From: Methylobacteriaceae bacterium | GTDB taxonomy: Bacteria > Pseudomonadota > Alphaproteobacteria > Rhizobiales > Beijerinckiaceae | Direction: 5' to 3' | Length of the DNA stretch: 43,220 bases | NCBI GenBank assembly: GCA_019233695.1 | Contig: JAFAME010000206.1 | Location: forward strand, 1 to 43,220 | Part shown: one piece after another, positions 8,745 to 17,548 of the stretch | Numbering within the stretch: position 1 is the first letter of the stretch | How the letters are laid out: each line of letters starts with the position of its first letter | Program-made: the position numbers and the translations under genes | Notes under the pieces: model-generated | The model's input: only the letters and a program-made list of their open reading frames with translations | Databases searched by the model: none | Told to the model about the DNA's origin: nothing

Positions 8745-9191
8745 CTACCCGGGCACCGTCGTCTTCGCGCTCCCGGCCACCGGCTCTTCCTCGGGCTCAA
8801 AGGGAAATTGCGCGACGTCGTCGGGGATGATGACCCCCGGCAGCTTGCGCGAGGTCCAGATGTGGATGGCGCGGCCGAGGTCGATCGGGTGGTCAAGCGA
8901 ACCGCCTTTGACCGAGACCGTGCTGGAGCCGGGAGTTGCGTGCCACAGGCGGGAGCCGCACTCGGTGCAGAAGGAGCAATCAAGCATCCGGCCGCTGTCG
9001 GCCGGGCGCGACCAGGTCTTCACTTTCTGTCGATCGCAATGAAAGGTCTTGGCAGCAACGATGACGGAAATGCCGAATGCCGAGGCTGACTGCCTGCGGC
9101 ATTCGCAGCAATGGCAGATGTAGGTGGCGAGCCCGTCACCTGAGATTTCGTAGCGGACTGCTCCGCATTGACAGCCGCCGGTCATGGGCAT
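8745..9191 (-). CDS. GFA/CENP-V family zinc-binding protein
   Basis: A 148-residue protein of the glutathione-dependent formaldehyde-activating (GFA)/CENP-V fold. Zinc-binding cysteines appear in the expected order: GGCQCGAVRYE (C7, C9), CHCCECRR (residues 26-33) and CTECGSRLW (C75, C78). The name comes from the Gfa enzyme that speeds S-hydroxymethylglutathione formation. Most family members have no proven activity and context gives no clue, so the substrate is left open. The ATG at 9191 has AGAGGG about 9 bases upstream; the one at 9185 is the alternative. A CCGCAG/CTGCGG inverted repeat (8714-8733) lies just past the stop and may end transcription before putA. Confidence 0.9.
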   Translation of the reverse strand: MPMTGGCQCGAVRYEISGDGLATYICHCCECRRQSASAFGISVIVAAKTFHCDRQKVKTWSRPADSGRMLDCSFCTECGSRLWHATPGSSTVSVKGGSLDHPIDLGRAIHIWTSRKLPGVIIPDDVAQFPFEPEEEPVAGSAKTTVPG

Positions 9192-9350
9192 GGGACGCGC
9201 CCTCTCTTTTGAGAATGGGGAGGAATATTGTCACCTCCGGGCAAAGGGCCGCTCCTTGCCGGTTCACAAGAGGCATGCGGTGCATACAAGTGCCTCGCCG
9301 ATCCGCCGCCATGCGGCAACGCGTAGAGATAGCCGCTGCGCCTGGGGCAG

Positions 9351-9388
9351 CCGGGCGGCAGCCTTTGCCGGGCGGGCTGCCGCCCCGG
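9351..9388 (-). terminator. Strong hairpin downstream of the ABC binding-protein gene
   Basis: GGGCGGCAGCC (9353-9363) pairs perfectly with GGCTGCCGCCC (9375-9385) across an 11-base loop, and the pairing extends outward with one bulge. It begins about 18 bases past the stop codon of the reverse-strand gene ending at 9406, which suits the end of the transport operon. It has no T-tract, so it may act as an mRNA 3' stabiliser or attenuator instead. Confidence 0.55.
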
Positions 9389-9405
9389 CATAGTGCGCCT
9401 TTGAC

Positions 9406-11241
9406 CTACTTGCCCAGGCTTTCCTTGTTCACCACTAGCGCGGCGCCATAGCAGGTGTCCGGCACGGTGGTCATCTTGTTGTGCAGCCAGAACAGGAAGT
9501 GGAGCGATATCCACTCTTCCGCATAGAGGTCCTGGGTGACGTTGGCGTAGACCTCGCCGTCCTTGAGCGTCGGCAGCTGATCGGCGGCTGCGTTGGTTCC
9601 GATCACCTGGACCTTGCCGGCGAGGCCCTGCTCCTTGAGGACCTGGGCAATGAAGAGACTGCCCGAATCGTCGGTGTTGTAGACGAGGTTGAGGTCCGGA
9701 TGGGCCTGCAGCAGCGTTGCTGCAGCATCGGTCTGGCTCTTGGCCGAGCCGTCCTCGTTAACGACGGCCACGACCTCGATGCCCGGAGCGTTGGCCTTGA
9801 GATAGTCCTTGAAGCCGTCGATCCGCTGCTGGATGTTGAGCGCGGCGGTGATGGCGGTGATGCCGACCTTGCCCTTCCCGTTCAAAGCCTTGTTGGCAAG
9901 TTCGCCGGCCTTGCGGCCGAGCGCGACGTTGTCGGTTCCGACAAACGCGTCGCGGGAAGAGGAATCCTCTCCCTGGCCGTTGCCGTAGAGTGTCGGGATG
10001 CCGGCGGCGCGGGCCTTGGCCAAGACCGTGTCGGTTGCCTTGTAGTCGATTGCCGCACCCATCAGGATGCCTGACGTCGTCGGATTGGCAATTGCCTGCT
10101 CGACTACGGCGATTTGCGCCGGAACGTCCTGCGTCACCGGCCCGCTGATCGTCGTCGGCTTCACGCCGAGGTCCTTCACGGCGGCGGCCCAGGCCTTGAG
10201 CTCATCGGTGTAGAATGGATCGCCGATGTTGGCGGCCACCCACACATAGACCTGGTCGGAGGCGTCCTTGGGCGGCGTTTGCGAGACGAAGGGCTTTTGC
10301 ATCGAAGCCACATTGTCTTTCGTCACGACTGCCGGCTTGGTGATACAGGTGTCCGAGATCGACGACATCGCGTTATACTTCCAGTACAGGAAGTAGAGGG
10401 CGGTCCATTCCTCGGCAAACGTGTCCTGGACGATGGTAGCATAGACCGTGCCGCCCTCGATGGCGGCAAGCTGCTCGGCGGTGCGGTCGGTGCCGACAGC
10501 AAGCACCTTGCCCTGCAGGCCCTGCTCCTTGATGACCTGGGCGACAAAGCCACTGCCGGCATCGGTGGTCCACAACAGGTTCACGTCGGGATGGGCCTGC
10601 AGGAAGGTGGCTGCGGCCGTCGTCTCGCTTTGCGGCGTTCCATCCTCCGAGGCGATGCCGATGACCTCGATGTCCGGAAACTTTGCCTTAAGCTCGTCCT
10701 TGAAGCCCTGCACGCGCTCCTGATGGTTTTGCGCCGTGATGAATGAGACGATGCCGACTTTGCCCTTGCCGTTGAGCGCCTTGCCGACGAGGTCGGCGGC
10801 GGTCGCCCCGAGTGCCGAGTTGGCGGTTCCGACGAAAGCGTCGCGCGCCGATCTGTCCTTGAGCTCGCCGTTACCCGTAATGACCGGGATGCCCGCTGCC
10901 CGCGCCTTGTTCAGGACGGGCTCGATGGCATCGTCGTTGACCGAATAGATGAGGATGCCGGCCGTCGTCGGCTTGGCGATGGCCGCCTCGATCAAGGTGA
11001 TCTGCTGCTGGACGTCGGGATTCTCAGGCCCGACGAGCTGGGCCTTGACGCCGAGCGACTTTGCCGCGGCCTCCCAGCCCGCCTTGCCTTCGGCATAGAA
11101 CGGATGGCTGACGTTCGCCGCCACCCAGATGTATTCCTGCTCGGCGGCAGGAACCTTCGCCGCCAGCGCCCCCGCGGAGCCGGTCAGGACCCCCAGGCCG
11201 AGCGCTGCGGCCGCGGTGATCGTCTTTCTACTGAGTCTCAT
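9406..11241 (-). CDS. ABC transporter substrate-binding protein with two tandem periplasmic-binding modules
   Basis: Periplasmic binding protein of a sugar-type (CUT2/RbsB-like) ABC importer, 611 residues, about twice the usual length. After a signal peptide ending near GSAGALA (residue 27) come two homologous modules, about residues 36-315 and 330-611. Both carry the same landmarks: YIWVAANVSHPFYA/YVWVAANIGDPFYT, KPTTAGIL/NPTTSGIL, KARAAGIP in both, RDAFVGT in both, KALNGKGKVGI in both, LQAHPD in both, and AEEW near each end. The modules are clearly diverged, so the duplication is old. The start at 11241 has GGAGGAGAGG directly before the ATG and leaves a clean signal peptide. It is the last gene of an operon with permease, ATPase and a PhyH-type oxygenase; a hairpin follows. 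The ligand is unknown. Confidence 0.92.
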   Translation of the reverse strand: MRLSRKTITAAAALGLGVLTGSAGALAAKVPAAEQEYIWVAANVSHPFYAEGKAGWEAAAKSLGVKAQLVGPENPDVQQQITLIEAAIAKPTTAGILIYSVNDDAIEPVLNKARAAGIPVITGNGELKDRSARDAFVGTANSALGATAADLVGKALNGKGKVGIVSFITAQNHQERVQGFKDELKAKFPDIEVIGIASEDGTPQSETTAAATFLQAHPDVNLLWTTDAGSGFVAQVIKEQGLQGKVLAVGTDRTAEQLAAIEGGTVYATIVQDTFAEEWTALYFLYWKYNAMSSISDTCITKPAVVTKDNVASMQKPFVSQTPPKDASDQVYVWVAANIGDPFYTDELKAWAAAVKDLGVKPTTISGPVTQDVPAQIAVVEQAIANPTTSGILMGAAIDYKATDTVLAKARAAGIPTLYGNGQGEDSSSRDAFVGTDNVALGRKAGELANKALNGKGKVGITAITAALNIQQRIDGFKDYLKANAPGIEVVAVVNEDGSAKSQTDAAATLLQAHPDLNLVYNTDDSGSLFIAQVLKEQGLAGKVQVIGTNAAADQLPTLKDGEVYANVTQDLYAEEWISLHFLFWLHNKMTTVPDTCYGAALVVNKESLGK

Positions 11242-11327
11242 CCTCTCCTCCCTTGCAGAACTCAATCGTCTGCCTGATCAGCCAGCGCGTCATTCATCTT
11301 CCCGCCGGCAACAATGGACCCACGCCC

Positions 11328-12359
11328 CTAGGCCGCCGGTATCCTTCGCTTGGCGAGTGCGTCCGCGCCGACGGCAATCAGCACGACGACGCCGAGGATG
11401 CACATCTGCCAGTAGGGCGAAATGTTCAGCATGATGCTGGCGTTCGTCAGCATCGTCATGAAGAACAGGCCCAGGAGGGCGCCGATGATCGATCCCTCGC
11501 CGCCATTCAGGCTGCAGCCGCCGATCACGGCACCGGAAATGACCCGCAGATTGAGACCGTTCACCGTCTGCGGCACCGCCGCGTTCAGCCGCGCGGCATA
11601 GACGATGCCGCTGAGTGCGCTCGCCAGCGCGACCAGGACGAACGAGATGATCGTGACCCGATCGACCTTCACCCCGTGCAGGCGCGCGCCCTCGCGGTTT
11701 CCGCCGGTCGCATAGACGTGATAGCCGAACTTCGTCTTGGCCAGTACCCAGACCGCGATGACAAGCAGGATCACGGCGTACCAGATCGGCATGGTGATCC
11801 CAAGCGGTTGCGCATAGCCGATGTCGATGAACGCTTGCGGAAAAGTGTGGCTCGAAATTCCCTGCGTGATGCCAAACGCGATGCCTTGCGAGACCCACCA
11901 GGTGCCGAGCGTCGTCATCAGCGGGTTCATTCGCAGCCGGGTGACCGCGATGCCGTTGATCAACCCGACGACAAGCGCGCAGGCGACGCCGGCGGCGATG
12001 GCGAGAGCGACGTTGAGCCCCGAGACGAGCAGGGCGCCGGTGATCACGCCGGTCATGTTGACGACCCCGTCGACCGAGAGATCGAACATTCCGCCGACCA
12101 GCAGCATGACCATGGCCGCGAGCACGATCGAATCCATCGCCATGCTGACCAGCATCACCCGGAAATTGGCAAAGCCATTGCCGGCGTAGAGGAAGTAGGG
12201 CGACAGCCGCGTCATGATCAGGATGAAGGCGAGATTGATCACCAGCATGATGACGGCGCGTTGACCGAATATTCGCCGCAGCCGGCTCTTACGCCCGAGC
12301 CGCGGCATGGGCGGCGCCGATTTCGAGGAACGAAGCGCAGACTCGATGTCGGCACTCAT
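11328..12359 (-). CDS. ABC transporter permease, RbsC/CUT2 type
   Basis: Inner-membrane permease of the sugar-type importer, 343 residues with about nine or ten hydrophobic segments. A basic N-terminal tail (RKSRLRRIFGQR) precedes the first span. Family landmarks include GGMFDLSVDGVVNMTG, the loop TTLGTWWVSQGIAFG, the cytoplasmic coupling segment TGGNREGARLHGVKVDRV, and the GGCSLNGGEGSIIGALLG turn near the C-terminus. It probably works as a homodimer, as is usual for RbsC-type permeases, because only one permease gene is present. It lies 25 bases after the ATPase gene and 86 before the binding-protein gene on the same strand. The Shine-Dalgarno is weak, so translation may depend on coupling. 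Confidence 0.94.
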   Translation of the reverse strand: MSADIESALRSSKSAPPMPRLGRKSRLRRIFGQRAVIMLVINLAFILIMTRLSPYFLYAGNGFANFRVMLVSMAMDSIVLAAMVMLLVGGMFDLSVDGVVNMTGVITGALLVSGLNVALAIAAGVACALVVGLINGIAVTRLRMNPLMTTLGTWWVSQGIAFGITQGISSHTFPQAFIDIGYAQPLGITMPIWYAVILLVIAVWVLAKTKFGYHVYATGGNREGARLHGVKVDRVTIISFVLVALASALSGIVYAARLNAAVPQTVNGLNLRVISGAVIGGCSLNGGEGSIIGALLGLFFMTMLTNASIMLNISPYWQMCILGVVVLIAVGADALAKRRIPAA

Positions 12360-12384
12360 GACGATCGGCTTTCTCGCTTGGCCT

Positions 12385-13161
12385 CTACAGCATGTCCGCG
12401 CCGGTGATCATCTTGACGATCTCGTCGCCGCTCGTCTGACTCTTGCGTCGCGTGCCCACGACCTGGCCGCCGCGCAGCACCGTGATTCTGTCAGCGATGC
12501 GGAAGACGTGCAGCAGATTGTGGCTGACAATCAGGATGGCCTTTCCCTGGTCGCGCAATGTCTCGATCAAGGTCAGCATCTGATGCGATTCCCGCACGCC
12601 GAGCGCCGCCGTCGGCTCGTCGAGGACCAGGATCGAGCGGCCCTCATGGACAGCGCGCCCGATGGCAACCGCCTGGCGCTGACCACCGGAGAGCTGGGAG
12701 ACCAGCGCGTCGACTGACGGGATGTCGACATTGAGGAGACCGATCACCTGGCGGGCCTCCCGGACCATCCTGCGGCGATCCACCATGCCCCAGCGCGTCG
12801 GCTCGCGCCCGACGAACAGGTTGTGGGCCACGTCGCGCGTGCCGACGAGCGCCAGATCCTGGTAGACCGTGGCGATGCCGAGGGCGAAGGAATCGTCCGG
12901 GCTCGCGATGCTCACCGGCTTGCCGTTGAAGAAGAACTCGCCCCTGTCGGCCTGATGCGCGCCGGAGATCGTCTTGACGAGAGTGGACTTGCCGGCGCCG
13001 TTGTCGCCGACCAGTGCCTGGATCTCACCCGGATAGATGCTGAAATCGACCTCGTGCAGGGCACGCAGCGCGCCGAAGAACTTGCTGACCTTTCGCAGCT
13101 CCAGAAGCGGCCGACGCAGCTCCCGCGCCGGAGCCTGATCGAGCATCGTCTCGGTACTCAT
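12385..13161 (-). CDS. ABC transporter ATP-binding protein, single-domain sugar type
   Basis: Cytoplasmic ATPase of the importer, 258 residues with one nucleotide-binding domain, like FrcA, rather than the duplicated RbsA form. It shows Walker A GDNGAGKST (52-60), a Q-loop at VYQDLAL (residue 101), signature LSGGQRQAVAIGRA (157-170), Walker B ILVLDEPTAALG (177-188) and the switch histidine in IVSHN (H214). AGGAG lies about 7 bases before the ATG. It follows the PhyH gene by 49 bases and precedes the permease by 25. Two copies should assemble with a permease dimer. The C-terminal DEIVKMITGAD segment is typical of this subfamily. Confidence 0.95.
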   Translation of the reverse strand: MSTETMLDQAPARELRRPLLELRKVSKFFGALRALHEVDFSIYPGEIQALVGDNGAGKSTLVKTISGAHQADRGEFFFNGKPVSIASPDDSFALGIATVYQDLALVGTRDVAHNLFVGREPTRWGMVDRRRMVREARQVIGLLNVDIPSVDALVSQLSGGQRQAVAIGRAVHEGRSILVLDEPTAALGVRESHQMLTLIETLRDQGKAILIVSHNLLHVFRIADRITVLRGGQVVGTRRKSQTSGDEIVKMITGADML

Positions 13162-13210
13162 TCGGAACTCCTGCGCTCGCGCAGCGAGAATCGCTGATCA
13201 GGCATGGCGC

Positions 13211-14140
13211 CTAAGCCAGCTGGCGCTCGAACTCGGCAATCAAGGCCGTGACCGGCCGGCGTTCCGCCGGCAAGCCGCGCTTCATCATCTCGATCATGAC
13301 CGCCTCGAACACCGCCTCGCTCGCGCCTTCCTCCGCCACGATCCGCTGGACCTCCTTGCGATATTGCCGCAATTCCAGGATGCTCTTCTCGACTTGGAAG
13401 GTCCGCGGAGCCGACGCCGGCTGCGCCCGCGTGTCGAGCGACAGACGGACGCGGTTCGAGCGGTTCGGCAAGCCCCAGTGCAGCGTCAGATTGTGGAAGA
13501 CGAGCGCGTCCCCCGGACGATAGTCGACAGTCAGCCAGTCTCCTTCGATGTCCTCCAGTCTCACCCCCCGTTGTTTCCGACCTTTGAAAACATAGGAATA
13601 GATGCCTGCCTGCTCGGCGTGCTCGCGCAGCCCCTGTTTGTGCGAGCCGGGCGCCAGGGCAAGCCCGCCGACTGTCGCGTCGATCTCCATCAGCGGGATC
13701 CATATGGTGCGGAAGGACGTCGTGCCGCGGATGAAGAAGAAGTCCTGGTGAGCCGGCGTGACGTACATCGAATGATCTGGCAGCGTGTAGCGAATGTTCG
13801 GGTTCTTGAACATGAACGCCGGCTGCCCGAAGATTTTCCCGGCAAGGTGCCTGGCCGGCCCTTCGCTCAGTGCCTCGTAAGAGGCAAGCGCGTAGAGCGC
13901 TATGTCGTCGATCCGATCCATTCCCGCGCCAGTCCAGATCGGCTCGGTTTCGCCCGATTTGACGACCCCCTGCGCCTGCAAGACGTTGATCAGATCGCGC
14001 TTGACGGCAAGGACGGCGTCGACGTCGAGGATGCCGCGAAAGAACAGATATCCCTCGTCCTGGAAGATCGCTTCCAGGCGTTCGGGAACGTCGAGATCAT
14101 CGTTGGAAATCCGGAACCTGCCGGACTGTTGGCTCGTCAT
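13211..14140 (-). CDS. Phytanoyl-CoA dioxygenase (PhyH) family oxygenase
   Basis: Non-haem iron, 2-oxoglutarate-dependent oxygenase of the PhyH family, 309 residues. The iron-binding HxD is HQDFFF (H131, D133) and the distal histidine is in NLTLHWGLPN (H221). The 2-oxoglutarate arginine is probably R232 in NRVRLSLDTRAQP. Between them lie TIWIPLMEID and GGLALAPGSH, both typical of the double-stranded beta-helix in this family. PhyH proteins hydroxylate many small substrates (phytanoyl-CoA, ectoine, phosphonates and others), so the exact reaction cannot be named. It is the first gene of the ABC transporter operon, with a strong GGGAGGAA ribosome site. This suggests it modifies the imported compound, but that is inference. 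Confidence 0.9.
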   Translation of the reverse strand: MTSQQSGRFRISNDDLDVPERLEAIFQDEGYLFFRGILDVDAVLAVKRDLINVLQAQGVVKSGETEPIWTGAGMDRIDDIALYALASYEALSEGPARHLAGKIFGQPAFMFKNPNIRYTLPDHSMYVTPAHQDFFFIRGTTSFRTIWIPLMEIDATVGGLALAPGSHKQGLREHAEQAGIYSYVFKGRKQRGVRLEDIEGDWLTVDYRPGDALVFHNLTLHWGLPNRSNRVRLSLDTRAQPASAPRTFQVEKSILELRQYRKEVQRIVAEEGASEAVFEAVMIEMMKRGLPAERRPVTALIAEFERQLA

Positions 14141-14417
14141 GGCGTTCCTCCCGCCGCGCAGGGCGCCCGCGCAACTCGTCGCAGGCGGCCTTGCGCCAGC
14201 CCAACTCGAACGGCGGCCTGCATAGCTCCGGCCGCCGTCCGGCGAGCCTTTCTTCTCGAATCATACTGCCCCTTTGCCGCCACTCGAGCAACGCCGGCGT
14301 CTGGGGTCGCTGCACCCGGCCAGGCGCCTGAAAGTCTTTGCAAAGGATTTGTGCGACACATAGTTCTGGCGCGGGCGGATCCGGGAGTTGGTCTCGAACG
14401 CTCAACGGGGTTGGGAC

Positions 14418-15833
14418 ATGCCACGGATCGTGCCTGTGATCATGTGCGGGGGCTCTGGCACGCGTGTCTGGCCGGAATCGCGCGAGAGCCTGCCCAAGCA
14501 GTTCATTCCCCTCATCGGCGCGCGCTCGACGTTCCAGATGATCGTCGAGATCCTGAAGGATCCGGCCGTGTTCACCGCGCCGATCATCATCACCAACAAG
14601 GAGTATCGGTTCCGCGTCGCCGAGCAGCTCGACGAACTTGGCCTTGCCGCCGAGATCGTGCTGGAGCCGGCAAGGCGTGATTCCGGGCCGGCGGTTGCGG
14701 TGGCGGCAGAACTCGTGGCGCGACGGTCGCCGGAGGCGGTCGTCGCCGTCCTGGCTGCCGATCATGTGATCGGAGCGCGCGAGCGTTTCATCGCTCTCTG
14801 CAAGCTCGCGGCCGAGGCGGCATCCGACGGCGCCATCGTCACTTTCGGCATCAAGCCTACGCACCCTGCGACCGGTTTCGGCTACATTCGCCCGGCCGCA
14901 AAGTTGCCCGGCTCAAGCGGTGCGCTCAAGGTCGAGGCCTTCGTCGAGAAACCGGATGCCGAGACGGCACAGCGCTATATTGCCGAGGGATGCCTCTGGA
15001 ACTCGGGCAATTTCGTCTTCCGCGCCGATGTCATGCGGGAGGAGATCGCACGCTTGGCGCCGGCGATCGCTCGCGCCGCGCAGGCAGCCGTCGCCGGCGC
15101 CAAACCCGATCTCGCCTTCCTGGTGCTCGACCATGCCGCCTTCGAGGCCGCGCCGAAGATTTCGATCGACTATGCAGTCATGGAAAAGACCGCGCGGGCG
15201 GCCGTGATCCTTGCCGATATCGGGTGGTCGGATATCGGCTCGTGGCGCGCGGTCTGGGAGATGTCGCCGCGCGATGCCAACGGCAACAGCATCTTCGGCC
15301 ACGGCGTCATCATGGACGCGCACAATGTCCATGTCCGCTCGCCAGAAAGCCTGACGGCGATCGTGGGCGTCGATGACGTGATCGTCGTTGCGACCCTCGA
15401 CGCGGTCCTTGTCATTGGCACCAACCACGCCGACAAGGTCAAGCAGCTCGTCGACCGATTGAAGGCGGAGCGGCGGTCCGAGGCAACCGATCACAAGCGC
15501 AGCTATCGGCCCTGGGGCCACTACCAGAGCATCGACATCGCGCCGCGTCATCAGGTGAAGCGGATCGTGGTCAAGCCGGCCGGGCGCCTGTCCCTGCAGA
15601 AGCACCATCATCGTGCCGAGCACTGGGTCGTGGTGAAAGGGACGGCGGAGGTGACGCGTGATGGCGAGGTGCACATCGTGCACGAGAACGAGTCGATCTA
15701 CCTGCCGATCGGCTGCACGCACCGCCTCGCCAATCCCGGCAAGATCGACCTTGAGGTGATCGAGGTGCAGACCGGCAGCTATCTCGGCGAGGACGACATC
15801 ATCCGCATCGATGATGTCTACAATCGGAGCTAG
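14418..15833 (+). CDS. manC: Mannose-1-phosphate guanylyltransferase / mannose-6-phosphate isomerase
   Basis: Bifunctional enzyme supplying GDP-mannose for polysaccharide synthesis: the C-terminal type II isomerase makes mannose-6-phosphate from fructose-6-phosphate, and the N-terminal domain forms GDP-mannose from mannose-1-phosphate and GTP. The nucleotidyltransferase signature MCGGSGTRVWPESRESLPKQ is at residues 9-28, with FVEKPDAE near 175 and GCLWNSGNF shortly after. The cupin isomerase carries QKHHHRAEHWVVV near 393 and ends with GSYLGEDDIIRIDD. The 471-residue length is normal (AlgA/XanB/ManC family). The frame is open from 14388, but ATG 14418 begins exactly at the conserved N-terminus. 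It opens the exopolysaccharide cluster and converges with the sugar transferase gene 22 bases on. Confidence 0.96.
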   Translation: MPRIVPVIMCGGSGTRVWPESRESLPKQFIPLIGARSTFQMIVEILKDPAVFTAPIIITNKEYRFRVAEQLDELGLAAEIVLEPARRDSGPAVAVAAELVARRSPEAVVAVLAADHVIGARERFIALCKLAAEAASDGAIVTFGIKPTHPATGFGYIRPAAKLPGSSGALKVEAFVEKPDAETAQRYIAEGCLWNSGNFVFRADVMREEIARLAPAIARAAQAAVAGAKPDLAFLVLDHAAFEAAPKISIDYAVMEKTARAAVILADIGWSDIGSWRAVWEMSPRDANGNSIFGHGVIMDAHNVHVRSPESLTAIVGVDDVIVVATLDAVLVIGTNHADKVKQLVDRLKAERRSEATDHKRSYRPWGHYQSIDIAPRHQVKRIVVKPAGRLSLQKHHHRAEHWVVVKGTAEVTRDGEVHIVHENESIYLPIGCTHRLANPGKIDLEVIEVQTGSYLGEDDIIRIDDVYNRS

Positions 15834-15855
15834 GGCAGGCTTGGGGAGGGTCGCG

Positions 15856-17337
15856 TCAATAGGCGTTACGGAAGGCCTTCGGCGAGAGCAGCGTCAGGGC
15901 AAGAATGCGCAGGTCGAGCCAGAGCGACCAATTGTCGATGTAGTAGAGGTCGTGCTCGATGCGGCTGCGCATCCGATCCTCGGTGGCGGTTTCGCCACGA
16001 AAGCCGTTGACCTGAGCCCATCCGGTGATCCCTGGCCGGACGTTGTGACGGCGCGCATAGAGGGCGATCTTGCGCTCGTAGTGCTGGTTGTGGGCGAGCG
16101 CGTGCGGGCGCGGGCCGACGAGCGACATGTCGCCCTTGAGAACGTTTATAAGCTGCGGCAATTCATCGATGTTCCAGCGGCGCATGAACGCGCCGACCCG
16201 AGTGATGCGGCTGTCGTTGCGCACCGCCTGGCGCACGTCCGCACCGTCCTCTGACGTGATCATCGAGCGGAACTTGACGATGCGGAACGACTGCTGATTG
16301 AAGCCGTAGCGGCGCTGCAGGAAGAACACCGGGCCCCTGCTGTCGATCCTGATTGCGACGGCAACGAAGAGAAAGAGCGGCGCAAGGGCCACGAGGCCTG
16401 CCGCCGATGCGAAGATATCGAGGAGCCGCTTGACGATGATCTCGGCGGTCGACAGGGGCCGCCGGACGAGCTGGAGGCTCGCGATCGGGCCGATCTTCGA
16501 AATATGCGCATCCATGAAACGGTCGAGGACACGCTCCGGCCCAAGATGGATGGAAGCGGGGACCTGCAGAAAGGCATCGAGACAGGCATCGATCGTCTTT
16601 CGCTGCGCCCACGGGACGAGAATGAAGACATCGTCGGGCCGCATGATGCGCGCGGAGGCCGCCGCGAGCGCCAAGTCGTCGTCGAGGGTGTCCTCGCTGC
16701 ACCGCAGCACGGCACCTGCGACGACGTGAACGCCGACATTCCATGGCTGGTAGAGCCGTGAAAAGGCCGCGACCTCTTCTTCGTAGCCGACGAGAAACAC
16801 GTGGCGGGCGGCGAGCGCGCCGTCCGTGCTCATCTTGCGAACCGTTCTGACGAGAATGGCGCGAGCCAGAGCGACGATGGTCCATCCGCCGACGTAGAAC
16901 AAGACAATTGTGCCGCGCGAGAAGATCGCCGTCGTCTTGGTGATGAAAGCGAGTGTCAGGGCGCTCGTGAAGGCGATGTTCCAGACGAGGAGCGAGCGGC
17001 CGAGGTGACCCTTGAGGCTGAGATACTGGGTGATCGAATATTCGTTGCGGTAGATGTTCGGAACGATGAACAGAAGCGCGATCATGAATCCGATCTGCAA
17101 ATAGACGTCGCCGATGGCGCTGCCGTCGTAGAAGACGGCGTGATAGGCAAGCGCGGCGAGGAGCGCGGTCACGACGATGGCGGAGGCATCGGTTGCCGCG
17201 GCAAGCAGCGCGAACGTCGCTCGCACGAGAGCCGTGCTACGCTTCGGCAGAGCCGTGCGCCAATGGGCGCGCGCGAGGGAGTTGGGGCGCACGCGTTCGA
17301 CTCGGGCCGTGGGCAAGAAAATGTCACGGTCCAGCAT
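15856..17337 (-). CDS. Undecaprenyl-phosphate sugar phosphotransferase (priming transferase)
   Basis: Membrane enzyme that starts exopolysaccharide repeat-unit synthesis by moving a sugar-1-phosphate (often glucose or galactose) onto undecaprenyl phosphate. At 493 residues it is the long WcaJ-like form: four N-terminal membrane spans (about residues 40-160), a soluble CoA-binding-like middle domain, then a further membrane segment (LVALAPLFLFVAVAIRI). The catalytic domain starts near residue 300 with KRLLDIF. The signature pieces GPVFFLQRRYG, FRIVKFRSM, DELPQLINVLKGDMSLVGPR and RPGITGWAQVNG are all present. The frame is open to 17421, but the ATG at 17337 removes an arginine-rich leader; no clear ribosome site decides it. 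It lies on the opposite strand to most of the cluster. Confidence 0.93.
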   Translation of the reverse strand: MLDRDIFLPTARVERVRPNSLARAHWRTALPKRSTALVRATFALLAAATDASAIVVTALLAALAYHAVFYDGSAIGDVYLQIGFMIALLFIVPNIYRNEYSITQYLSLKGHLGRSLLVWNIAFTSALTLAFITKTTAIFSRGTIVLFYVGGWTIVALARAILVRTVRKMSTDGALAARHVFLVGYEEEVAAFSRLYQPWNVGVHVVAGAVLRCSEDTLDDDLALAAASARIMRPDDVFILVPWAQRKTIDACLDAFLQVPASIHLGPERVLDRFMDAHISKIGPIASLQLVRRPLSTAEIIVKRLLDIFASAAGLVALAPLFLFVAVAIRIDSRGPVFFLQRRYGFNQQSFRIVKFRSMITSEDGADVRQAVRNDSRITRVGAFMRRWNIDELPQLINVLKGDMSLVGPRPHALAHNQHYERKIALYARRHNVRPGITGWAQVNGFRGETATEDRMRSRIEHDLYYIDNWSLWLDLRILALTLLSPKAFRNAY

Positions 17338-17548
17338 GCGCACGTGTCCCGATTTGAAACCTGTTCGCGCCGGACCTGAACGACCCCTCTCGTCCGCCCG
17401 GTGTCCTCGCCAATCTCGCAACCGCCATGCCGCTCCATTCCGTGAGAGACGGAGGCGTCGATCCGCGGTTCGCGATGCACCGGGGTCTCACCCGGCACGC
17501 CGATTGCTCTTCCGGTGATGAGCTCCGCCCGACTGACGAGGAATCGCC

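Noticed and set aside
14336-14345. Palindrome CTTTGCAAAG in the divergent region before manC
   Set aside because: A 10-base palindrome is expected about forty times by chance in a window of this size, and neither neighbour's regulator is known.
14349-14372. Possible sigma-70 promoter before manC
   Set aside because: The -35-like element is a partial match and the -10-like element is poor; not enough support to report.
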